This document shows positions 9,562-19,340 of a stretch of 64,000 nucleotides of DNA, piece after piece. Numbering within the stretch: the first letter of the stretch is position 1; every line of letters begins with the position of its first letter. Under the pieces are notes generated by a model. The model ran no database searches, had not been told where the DNA came from, and saw only the letters and a program-made list of their open reading frames with translations. The DNA is from Argyresthia goedartella (Eukaryota; Arthropoda; Insecta; Lepidoptera; Argyresthiidae), in the NCBI GenBank assembly GCA_949825045.1, contig OX463824.1, forward strand, positions 26,148,501 through 26,212,500. The letters run 5' to 3'. The position numbers and the translations under genes were made by a program.

Positions 9562-9900
9562 GTGGATTTTGGTAAGTTAGTAAACGGAAAGGTTGCCTTA
9601 AATCACACAAATATTATAATCGTGAAAGTTTGTGTGTGTGTTTATATGTTTGTCAGTCTTTAGCGCTGAAACGGCAGGACGGATTTAATTGAATTTTGAG
9701 ATGTGTATAGATCATACCCTGACTTAAAAAATAGGCTACATTTTATCCCGAAAAATAATCACTGATTCCGTCGGATGTTCAAAATGCATCCATAAAAAGT
9801 TTTCATAAATATGTCACTAGATGGCGCTGCATGTATTTTACATCGCGGTATGGTTTGGTTTCAAGCTTACTTCATATATGCCGGCCGGCATTGACACGCA
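9562..9900. other. Spacer with a dispersed-repeat-like segment
   Basis: About 9630-9860 contains phrases I associate with common non-autonomous lepidopteran repeats ('gctgaaacggcaggacggattt', then 'ataggctacattttatcccg', in shortened form). No ends could be defined. No gene is supported. Confidence 0.35.
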
Positions 9901-11985
9901 TTGCCCACCACCCGGACAGCCACACAGCCAGAAGACGTCGAAGCACTGACTTCAGAGTTGACTAGCAAGATCCAGGACGCGCTCGACACATCCCCGCACA
10001 CCGTCTCTAGCCGGAGGAAACCCCAACCCCTCCCGGCGAAGATTCAGGCACTGATCTGCGAACAGCGCCGTCTCCGGAAGCTATGGCAACAAACCCGGTG
10101 CCCAACTCTGAAGTCCCGCCTCAACGCCATGACGGCCACCACCAAAAGATGCCTTGCCGACCACGCCGAAGAATCTTGGGAACGCCACATCGAGTCCGTA
10201 GGCGATCACGTCCCCTCCGTGCATCGCTTATGCCGGCAGCTGTCGGCCACCCCGGCTCCTGTTCGACCGCTGCTGGGCAGCGACGGCTTCCCGAGATTCA
10301 GAGCAAAAGACCGAGCTGAAATTTTCGCCGAATGCCTGGAGAGGCAGTTCAAGCCGAACCCCACCGACGACGCCGAACACGTAGCAGCAGTGGAGGAACA
10401 CCTGCGGCACTACTTCGCGACGCCGATAGCTCCTGAAGAGGACCCCATCTTCTTCTCGCCCGGCCAAGTCCTGCGAACGATCAGGCGCACCAAGCCCAGG
10501 AAAGCCCCGGGCGCAGACCGAATCACCAACATGGCGCTGCGCAACTTGCCGCTACCGACTGTGGCGGCTATGACGCGCCTGTTTAACGGCATCATGCGCA
10601 CGGGGCACTTCCCTACTTCATGGAAGGAAGGCCTGTTCATAATGCTCCCCAAGCCGGCCAAGAATGTCAAGAAGCCCGAGAGCTATCGGCCCATCACCCT
10701 CCTGAGCACCATGTCAAAGGTGTTCGAGAAGCTGCTGCTAGGAAGACTGCTGCCACACATCCAAGCTCGCCCGGAACAGTTCGGCTTCAAGCCAGAGCAT
10801 TCGACGAGGCTCCAGCTCACCAGGGTACTGAACGACATGACGGTCTGTCGGAATAAGAAAGAATACACCGTCGCAGTACTCCTGGACATGGAGAAGGCGT
10901 TCGACAGAGTATGGCACGAGGGGTTGCTGTACAAGCTGTCGACGTCCCCAGCTCCACGACGAATCACCCGCGTCGTGGCCTCGTTCCTACGGAGTCGCCA
11001 CTACAGAGTGGTGGTGGAAGACGCCGTGTCAGAAGCCCGCCCCATCGAAGCCGGCGTCCCACAAGGTTCCTGTCTTTCACCCGCCTGCTACTCCCGATAC
11101 ACGGATGACATCCCAGTTGGCCCTGGTGTACAGCTGGCCCTCTTCGCTGACGACGCAGCATACTATGCGTCGTCCTACAAAGCACCCCACGCCGCCGTCA
11201 AAATGCAACGCACGCTGGACACCCTGCCCGGCTGGCCAAATGGAGGCTCTCCGTCAACGTCGGGAAGACGCAGGCGATGATCACCGGCCAGAGCAACCTG
11301 CCACCACCACTCCAACTCCAAGGGAAGGACATTGGGTGGCTGCACCAAGTGAAGTATCTGGGGGTCACCATAGACCGCCGGCCCACGATGAAGACCCACG
11401 TCGACAACGTCGTAAACCAGGTCCGGGCTGCACGGGCAAAACTTCGTCCACTCCTGGACTCCGGCCTCCCCCTGCGGTCGAAGCTCGGGATCTATAAAAC
11501 GTACATCAGGTCCCGCCTCACGTATGCCTCGCCGGCATGGTACGCCCTCTGCTCGGAGTCCAACAAGAAGAGACTCCGGGCCCAAGAAAACCTCTCCTTG
11601 CGTACCATCGTCGGCGCGCCTCGCTACGTGAGAAACGCAACGATCGCAAGGGACCTAGGATTGGAGACACTGGACAAGTTCGTCCAGAGGCTGGCAACGA
11701 ACATGTTCGCACGAGCGGACGGCTCTCAACACCAGCTCCTCTCACACGTGCGAGACCTGGTGCCATACCACGCGCGCCCGCCTGACCGTCGCCGCCTACC
11801 CCGAGACCTGGTTGCCGAGCCGGCAGCACCCCTAGATTGAGGCCACACAACCCGAAGAACACCTCAGCCACCCAATGACCTGGCCGTAGTCACGGCCAGC
11901 GGAAGACTCCGCGGAAGGGGGCCATTGCCCCGGGACCGCAACCCCGCACCCTGGTGAGAAGATCACCAAGCGAAAAACACGCATT
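9901..11985 (+). pseudogene. Jockey-type LINE ORF2, 5'-truncated and frameshifted
   Basis: The first frame (9901-11280) holds the reverse transcriptase: KAPGADRITN, a PITLLSTMSKVFEKLL block, the catalytic FADD at about residue 414, and an intervening AGVPQGSCLSP. A frameshift near 11225-11240 moves the rest to the frame 11277-11840, which carries KYLGVTIDRRPTMKTHV and the C-terminal RDLVAEPAAPLD. The apurinic endonuclease domain expected at the N-terminus is missing, so the copy is truncated. The reading frame opens without an ATG at 9901. About 145 bp of 3' UTR follows and ends near the start of the second copy. Very GC-rich against AT-rich surroundings. Confidence 0.9.
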
Positions 11986-12535
11986 GCTCCAGCCTCCCTC
12001 TGAGGGCGAAGCTCGGGATCTACAAGACCTATGTGAGATCCCGCCTCACCTACGCGGCTCCGGCATGGTACGCCCTGTGCTCGGAGACGAACAAACGGAG
12101 ACTCCGAGCCCAAGAGAACCTCTCTCTGCGTACCATCGTCGGCGCCCCTCGCTACGTGAGGAACGCGACAATCCAGAGGGACCTAAGATGGGAAACCGTG
12201 GACCAGTTTGTTCAGAGGCTGGCGAAGGGCATGTTCGCGCGTGCGGATGCATCACACCTTCCGCACATCGCCGAACTGGTGCCGCACCACGCGCGCCCGC
12301 CCGACCGCCGCCGCCTGCCACGCGACCTGGTTGCCTAGCCGGCGATCACCCACTGCATACCAGCGCCACAAGAAGACCACCGCCCGCAGGGGCCATCCGA
12401 TGACCTGTCCACAGGAGTGGACAGAGGCGATTCTTCGGGAAGAGGTCCGTCGACCTGACCCCGACTCCCGACGCCCCAGAAAGGGTGCGTGAGAAGATAA
12501 TGAAGAAAGACACGCACTGACTGAGGTTGTTCTGT
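11986..12535 (+). pseudogene. Second 3'-end copy of the same Jockey-type LINE
   Basis: It starts inside the sequence equivalent to 11460 in the first copy and runs through the same C-terminal codons (open from about 12033 to 12338, ending RRRLPRDLVA). A longer, diverged 3' UTR ends near 'gaaagacacgcactga'. It lies head-to-tail behind the first copy with no spacer. Protein identity to the first copy looks high but with many differences, so it is a separate insertion rather than a fresh tandem duplication. The window-start fragment (1-208) is closer to this copy than to the first. Confidence 0.85.
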
Positions 12536-12697
12536 TGATTTATTGCTAAAGTTTCTCTCTCTCTCTCTCTCATCTCGATAGTTGGTCTCTTTTGTCTTGA
12601 TAATTACAACAAGGTATTCAATTTTAATTTCGGATAGGTTAAAGGTTAACTGTGGTTCTTTCGCATAGAATTGTAATTGGCATTGTAACTTTTTAAA
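12536..12697 (+). other. Leader between the LINE 3' end and the Helitron frame
   Basis: It contains a TC dinucleotide run (about 12553-12573) and AT-rich DNA. The Helitron 5' terminus (expected to begin TC after a host A) must lie here, but I could not fix it. Confidence 0.4.
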
Positions 12698-15600
12698 ATG
12701 AGAATGCCTCGCAAACGCAAAACAAATCTTTCGTCGAGCTCACAAGGAGCGCGAACTAAGAAGATAGCTAGACAGCAAGAATCTTCTGTTCATGCTGAAC
12801 AGCGGAGAATTGAGCAATCGGCGCGTCAGGCAAATTCTCGAGCATCTGAAACCTCAGCGCAGGCTGATGCTCGACGTCACCGGAACGCTAACCGCATTGC
12901 ATCTCAGATTGCTGCGGAGACACAAGAGCAGTCGGATGATCGACGAAGGGATATGGCAGAACGTATGGCTTCTCAACGAGCCTCTAAAACACCAGAATAG
13001 GCGGCTTCACGACGACAAGAGAACGCAGAGCGCATGGCTTCTCAACGAGCCTCTGAAACACCAGAGGAAGCGACTTTACGACGTCAAGAGAACGCAGAAC
13101 GCATGGCTTCTCAACGAGCCTCTGAAACAGTCGAAGAGGCAGATCTGCGCCGAAACGCTGTTGCCCAACGACAAGCTGAACGTCGGCAAATATTTTCAAG
13201 GAATATGTGGGGAGTTTTCAAAAAATGTGCTTTCGACTACGATCCTACTTTAGATTATCGTAACCATAGACTCATCAAAATTGACCGTATGAACAAGGCT
13301 TGCAGATTCTGTGGGGCACTGAAATGGAAAGAGGAAACGGCGGGAATGTGTTGCTCTGGGGGCAAGGTAGCCATCCCCACATTAGCGGAGCCGGTCGACC
13401 CTTTAAGGGAATTATTTTTGGGCGAGACTGATGAGTCACGGCGCTTCCTAAACCGAATAAAAAAATATAATTCATGTTTTCACATGACTTCCTTTGGGTC
13501 AGACAGAATTCTCGCGATGCCTGGGTTTTCACCAACCTTTACGGTGCAGGGGCAAGTGCACCATAAAATAGGGTCACTTTTACCTCCACCCAACGGTCAA
13601 GCACAATTTTTGCAAATTTACTTCATGGGAGACGACGAGGCAGAAACCGATAGACGGTGTCAAATTATTCATGGAGTGGAACGAGCGACTGTCCAGAAAA
13701 TACAAAACGTCCTGCACGATCACAATAAATTGGTGCATGACTTTAAATCAGCTCTCGAGAACATGCCTGATGAGAGCTGCAAGGTTGTGATCAACCCAGA
13801 CCGCGTGCCGAGCGGGCAGCACGCGCGCCGCTACAACGCGCCGGCCGTCACCGAGGTGGCGGCTGTGGTCGCGGGCGCCGACCTCACGGCCCCAAGAGAC
13901 ATCGTCGTACGCAAGCACAATGACACGCTCACCAGGATCGCTGACACTCACCGCTTCTAAGATGCGCTACAGTATCCCATTATGTTCTGGAAAGGACAAG
14001 TTGGATATAACTTCAGTATTCCTCTAACCAATCCGGCGACTGGGCAACCGATCCTGAACAAAAATGTATCATGCATGGCTTTCTACGCGTTCCACCTGAT
14101 GGTCCGCGAACACGACTTCAACTTGCCGCTGCGGTGTAGGGTACTTCTATCCCAATTTTTGGTAGACATGTACGTTAAGATAGAGAGTGAGCGTCTAAGG
14201 TTCATAGCGCTAAACCAAAGCAAGTTGCGTGCAGAAAATTACGTTCACTTGCAAGATGCTGTTGCGCACGATGGCAATGTGAATCCGAATGACTTAGGGC
14301 AGATGGTGATCCTGCCATCGTCGTTCGTGAACAGTCCACGATACCTCCACCAATACACCCAGGACGCGTTCTCCTACGTTCGGAACTATGGGCGGCCGGA
14401 CTTATTCATTACCTTCACGTGCAACCCAGCCTGGAAAGAGATTAAAGATGAATTAATGGGTGGGCAAAAACCGACGGACCGGTACGATATCGTAGCACGA
14501 ATTTTTAAAATCAAAGTACAAAAGCTGGTGGCCCTCCTCACGAAAGGGCATATATTTGGCGAAGCGCAGTGCTTCATGTATTCGATTGAGTGGCAAAAGC
14601 GTGGCTTGCCCCACATACACTTGCTGCTGTGGTTAAAAGAAAAATTGCTTCCGAACCAAATCGATGAAGTGATATCAGCTGAGTTACCAGACCTTAACGT
14701 TAACAAACAACTATATGACACGATCATTAAGAGCATGATCCACGGACCATGTGGAACCCTGAATCCTACGTCCCCGTGTATGAAGAACAGGAAATGCACA
14801 AAAAAGTATCCTCGTGCACTGTTAAAAGAGACCCAAACCAATGATAATGGGTATCCGTTGTACAGACGCCGAGCACTCGAGGTAGGGGGACGTACAGTCA
14901 CAATTAAAATCAGGGGTACCGCGCAAGACGTCGTAGTAGACAATAGCTGGATAGTCCCTTACTCGCCGCTCCTTTGCAAAATGTTTGATGCTCACATTAA
15001 TGTAGAGTTTTGCAACTCGGTTCAGGCAATTAAATACATTTGTAAGTACATCAACAAAGGCAGTGACCAGGCCATATTTATTGTGCAGCAGCAAGGCAAT
15101 GCCAATATTAACACACGAGACGAAGTGCAGATGTTTAGAGCTGGTCGATACGTGAGCAGCAACGAGGCAGCATGGCGAATATTAGGCTTTCCGCTTCACG
15201 AGAGGTACCCGACAGTGATACATCTTGCGGTACATCTTCCAAACGGTGAGCGCATTTACTTCACAGAGGCTAACTTGCGCGATCGAGTAGCGACACCACC
15301 GACGACTACACTTACAGCGTTTTTCCGTCTGTGCCATACTGACGAATTTGCCAAAACATTGCTGTACGCGGAAGTGCCAAAATATTATACATGGAACGCT
15401 GCGCGGAAAGAATGGAAGCGTCGTGTGCAGGGCAACCCCGTGGAAGGCTGGCATGGTGTGAAGGCGTCGGATGCTCTGGGCAGAATATATACCGTACACG
15501 TTACACACTTTGAGTGCTACTGCGCGCGGTTGCTTTTGACCCGCGTCCGGGGCCCCATCAGTTTTCAGGCCCTTAAAACAGTCGATGGACAGGAAAAGGC

Positions 15601-17374
15601 TACGTTCCGAGAAGCGTGTGAGGCCATGGGACTTTTGGAAGATGACGGCCACTGGGACTCTACGATGGAGGACGCCGTATTGTGCCGATCAGCGGCTAAG
15701 TTGAGAGAGCTCTTCGCCATCATGTTGAGCACTTGCGGACTCTCGAACCCCCTGCAACTTTGGGATAAATATAAAACCGCTTTATCGGAAGACATCGCGC
15801 ACAGGTACCGAGAGACAGCACAGACCGACGATGATATATATTTCAACGAAGCGCTTAAACTTATTGAGGACAAAGTATTTTCAATAGTGTCTAAGCGGCT
15901 TTCTGATTTCGGCATGCCCACCCCACAACGAACAGGAAAGTTGTGCAATGATTTGATCAGGGAGCTCAGTTATGATACCGCAGCCTTAGGAGCTCAAGTT
16001 GCTCAAACTGAGCCTCAGTTGTTACCTGAGCAAAGGCAAGTTTTCAATAAAATAGTAAGCCGCGTGGAGAGCGAAGAAGGGGGTCTCTATTTCTTAGACG
16101 CACCAGGGGGCACAGGCAAAACATTTCTGTTGAATTTGCTGCTGGCGCAGCTGCGCAAAGACAGGAATGTTGCGCTAGCTGTTGCGTCCTCTGGGATAGC
16201 AGCGACCTTGCTCAGCGGAGGCAGAACTGCCCACTCGGTGTTTAAACTTCCACTGAACCTTGCGGGTGAGGAAACTCCCACTTGCAATATAAGCAAGAGC
16301 AGTGGTCGTGGAGCTCTGGTGCAGCAATGCAAATTGATCGTGTGGGATGAATGCACGATGTCACACAAGCGTGCGATTGAAGCGCTCGACCGCAGCTTGC
16401 AAGACATCCGTGGCAACCGCACGTTAATGGGTGGAGTGGTCGTCTTGCTCGCAGGTGACTTCCGGCAGACGCTGCCGGTCATTGAGCGCGGCACTCCGGC
16501 AGACGAAATCAACGCTTGCCTCAAAGCTTCACCAATATGGGCAAAGGTAGAGAGATTGCACCTCACAACTAATATGAAAGTCCAGCTCCACAACGACCAA
16601 GAATCCGGAATCTTTGCTCAAAACCTCCTCAAAATCGGCGAAGGCCGCATGGCAATGGATGCGGAAGGCCTTATCAAATTTGAAAGCCACTTCTGTAATG
16701 TTGTAACCTCGGAAGAGATCCTAATACATATGGTTTTTCCGAGCTTACAACAAAACATGAGCAACGAGGAGTGGTTGTGTGAAAGAGCCATCATGGCGCC
16801 AAAAAACGAGTCGGTGGGAAAAATTAATAAAAAAATTATCGATCAAGTCCCGGGTGTGGTAACTACTTACACATCAATCGATACTGTGATGACCAATGAC
16901 GATGCAACAACATACCCAGTAGAGTTTCTTAACTCTTTAGAGCTTTCGGGAGTGCCGTCCCACAAGTTGTAACTGAAGGTGGGTGTGCCTGTCATACTGA
17001 TGCGTAACCTGGATGCTCCAAGGTTGTGCAATGGCACCAGGTTACGCATCACGGAGCTGAAAAGGCACATCGTGCAAGCCACCATCATCACCGGCGAGGC
17101 CAGGGGAGAAACGGTATTGAAACCGCGAATACCTATTATCCCAACGAACTTGCCCTTTCAATTCAAACGCCTGCAGTTCCCATTGAAAGTGGCGTTTTCA
17201 ATAACTATTAACAAGAGCCAAGGGCAAACATTAAAAGTGGCAGGCATTCATCTGGGCACCCCATGCTTTTCGCACGGGCAGCTCTACGTTGGCTGTTCAC
17301 GTGTATCGAGAGCTAGAAATCTCGCAGAGAACAACAAATCTCGGAGAGTTGTATACAGAGACCTATTGCAGTAG
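12698..17374 (+). pseudogene. Helitron Rep-helicase (RepHel), one frame with three stops
   Basis: A single frame of about 1,558 codons with no frameshift, interrupted by TAG 12998-13000, TAA 13958-13960 and TAA 16970-16972. The N-terminus is arginine-rich and holds three tandem 23-residue repeats (12965, 13034, 13103), then a Cys pair (RFCGALKW). The Rep nuclease has the HUH motif GLPHIHLLLW (about 14603-14632), a KYPR block, and the twin-tyrosine KYICKYINKG (about 15030-15060). A PIF1-like SF1 helicase follows: Walker A APGGTGKT (about 16100), Walker B IVWDECTMSH (about 16335), AGDFRQTLP (about 16455), and the late NKSQGQTL and YVGCSRVSRA motifs. All visible catalytic residues are present. 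ATG 12698 is the first in frame and starts a basic MRMPRKRK stretch. Confidence 0.93.
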
Positions 17375-17588
17375 ATTTCTGTCTCTCGGTGCATTTCACG
17401 ACTGTTTGCGATACTCAACATTCTAAATGATTTAATTTCCGGACATGTGTACAAATATACTTACAACGGTTCTCTACGTTGGAATACCAGAAACTCTTAC
17501 AGAATTATTTTTGTTCTCTTTTTTAAACACATCAGGTATATTACTACAAATGTGCAAAATCCAAAGCATGGCGTAAATCCGACTACTA

Positions 17589-17616
17589 CGCGGGCGAAGC
17601 CGCGGGTAAAAGCTAG
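17589..17616 (+). terminator. Helitron 3' terminal hairpin and CTAG end
   Basis: CGCGG (17589-17593) pairs with CCGCG (17600-17604) around GCGAAG, followed by GGTAAAAG and CTAG. A GC-rich hairpin some 10 bp before a CTRR end is the known Helitron transposition terminator. Confidence 0.88.
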
Positions 17617-17924
17617 TAAGATAATACATTCTGATAACGAGTCAGAATTGGATTCGATTGTCTACCTAAAGACTTTATTATCTCTATATCTTCAAGATTG
17701 CTAAAAGTAAGCTTTTAGCAAAAGTAGGAACAACCTTATAAATACCTTACAGAATAGAGTTAGAACAGTGGCTATAGACAGAGATAAGACAAGACTCTAT
17801 GCTATTCTAAAGCAACTCCTGTCGTAGGCTAATAGACCATGACTATGCATCATTTAGCACTTATAGACCTACAGGTAATTTATAGACAGTGAGATCTGTC
17901 TGCGTGGTACGTTTATAAATCTAA
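17617..17924. other. Spacer after the Helitron
   Basis: No gene. A small perfect palindrome TTGCTAAAAG/CTTTTAGCAA with a 4-nt loop lies at 17698-17721. Confidence 0.4.
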
Positions 17925-18253
17925 CCTTAAAGCGACTTTGTCAAAAAAGGGATATTACAATGTTCAAGATTACTTAAATGACGGGACTGTATGGGTTTAA
18001 TCTGGCTTAACACAGACCTTGCTGTTTATAATTTTGTAATTATTTATTCCTGCTCATTAATTATGATAATCATATCATAAAATGTATATTAGTTAAAAAC
18101 AAGCAATTTTTAAAAGAGATCTAAAAATCAACCTGTTTGAGTTTGTAAGCCCTTCTCCTCCCACAGTGGTCCAATGTAGAGAAGGGGCAAACATTACATG
18201 TACTGTAGATATGTAAATATCTACAGTAATAAAGGCATTTGGAATTGGAATTC
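17925..18253 (+). pseudogene. Family F LINE, very short 3' fragment
   Basis: The last 25 or so codons (TLSKKGYYNVQ, ending NDGTVWV at about 18000) and about 250 bp of 3' UTR match the 213-1205 element. It ends in the same GGAATT-type tail at about 18238-18253. Confidence 0.85.
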
Positions 18254-18296
18254 AACGAGACTTATGCTACTATCTCACATCTATTTTAGTGAATAC

Positions 18297-18515
18297 TGTT
18301 CTTGACCTCAGGTATATTTTCAGTAAAAACGGCAGCTTCGGTGATTAATTAGGATTTAATTTGTAAGCACGTTACATTCGCGTGTGACAGCAGAAAAGGC
18401 AAGAAGGCGCCTTGACAGAAGATGTTGAGCAATCAATTGACGCAAATACACAAGTTGCTGTTCTTAAAATTACAGGCGTTGAATTAAAGTTATACTTAAA
18501 ATTAAATTATAAACA
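18297..18515 (-). repeat. 3' LTR of BEL-1 (219 bp)
   Basis: TG...CA ends, with AATAC on its outer side. I compared it with 24454-24672 over the full length and saw no difference. Confidence 0.96.
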
Positions 18516-18542
18516 TGCCCCCAGGCGTTGAAAGCATGGCTT

Positions 18543-19340
18543 TCAACCAATGGATTCCTCTTCCAAGAGCGGGCAAATCTTCGAAAACGCTCGACGAATG
18601 ACTCCACTTGTGGTCTTAATATCCGCCACTCTACTAATTCCATCACTTCCAGGATAGACAGTGATGATTCTTCCCAGCTTCCATCGCAGAGGGGGAAGGT
18701 TGTCCTCTTTAACGATAACGAGTGTGTTCGGTTTAAGGGTTTGACCGTCAGTTCTCCATTTGACTCGCTGCTGGAGTTCGGAAACATATTCTTTGTTCCA
18801 CCGTGACCAAAACTGCTGGCGAAGCTGCTCAATTCTGTTGAAACGGCTCAAATTGGTAGAGGAGTATCTTTGAAGATCTTCTGTGGGAAGACTCGTGAGT
18901 GGACGGCCGATGAGAAAGTGACCAGGTGTCAACGGAGTATAGTCAGCTGGGTCTGAAGAAAGCGGGGTCAACGGACGCGAGTTTAGCACTGCCTCGATTT
19001 GAACAAGAGTTGTATTGAGCTCTTCGTATGTAAGATTACAATGTCCCAACACTCGAACTAAATGAAATTTTGTTGATTTCACGCCTGCTTCCCAAAGACC
19101 GCCAAAATGTGGCGCATAGGCCGGTATAAAATTAAATTGGATTCCTTCGTTAGATGCTTCAAGACCCAATGAGTTACAATTATCTTTAAGAAAGCGCGAT
19201 AATTCGTTTGAAGCACCGACAAATGAAGTGCCATTATCTGAGTAGATATTTGAACATTTACCGCGGCGAGAAATGAACCTACGTAAGGCCAATAAAAAAC
19301 ACTTGCTTGTTAAGTCGCCAACCAACTCAAGGCGAAACAC
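18543..19340 (-). pseudogene. pol: BEL-1 integrase C-terminal part, out of frame
   Basis: A 265-codon open stretch in a frame shifted by one from the main polyprotein. It starts mid-domain at RLELVGDLTSKCF without an ATG. It carries the second aspartate of the integrase core (YSDNGTSFVGAS) and the glutamate region (HFGGLWEAGVKSTK). The C-terminal chromatin-proximal domain typical of BEL elements follows (WSRWNKEYV, then DNLPPLRWKLGRI). The first catalytic aspartate block and the strand leading to it (in BEL elements roughly 60 residues between the MGNLP motif and HLELV) are missing. The 14-bp overlap with the upstream frame is therefore a deletion scar, not a translational frameshift site. 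Confidence 0.9.

Larger units (their letters stand above)
12698..17616 (+). mobile_element. Helitron rolling-circle transposon, near-complete
   Basis: The element has a Rep/helicase frame (12698-17374). About 210 bp downstream a short hairpin is followed by the 3' terminal CTAG at 17613-17616, next to a T, as expected for insertion between A and T. The 5' end lies somewhere in about 12536-12697 and is not resolved, so the start given is the first codon. Confidence 0.93.

Noticed and set aside
9201..9575. Frames on both strands around 9200-9575 as small proteins
   Set aside because: They mirror each other because the DNA is a palindrome; low-complexity lysine/phenylalanine composition.
12553..12573. 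TC-rich run as the exact Helitron 5' end
   Set aside because: Helitrons begin TC, but a TC microsatellite gives many equal candidates and no second copy is available to fix the border.
19327..19340. 14-bp overlap of two BEL-1 frames read as a programmed frameshift
   Set aside because: The conserved integrase block between the two parts is missing, so re-joining by a one-base shift would not give a whole domain. It is a deletion junction.
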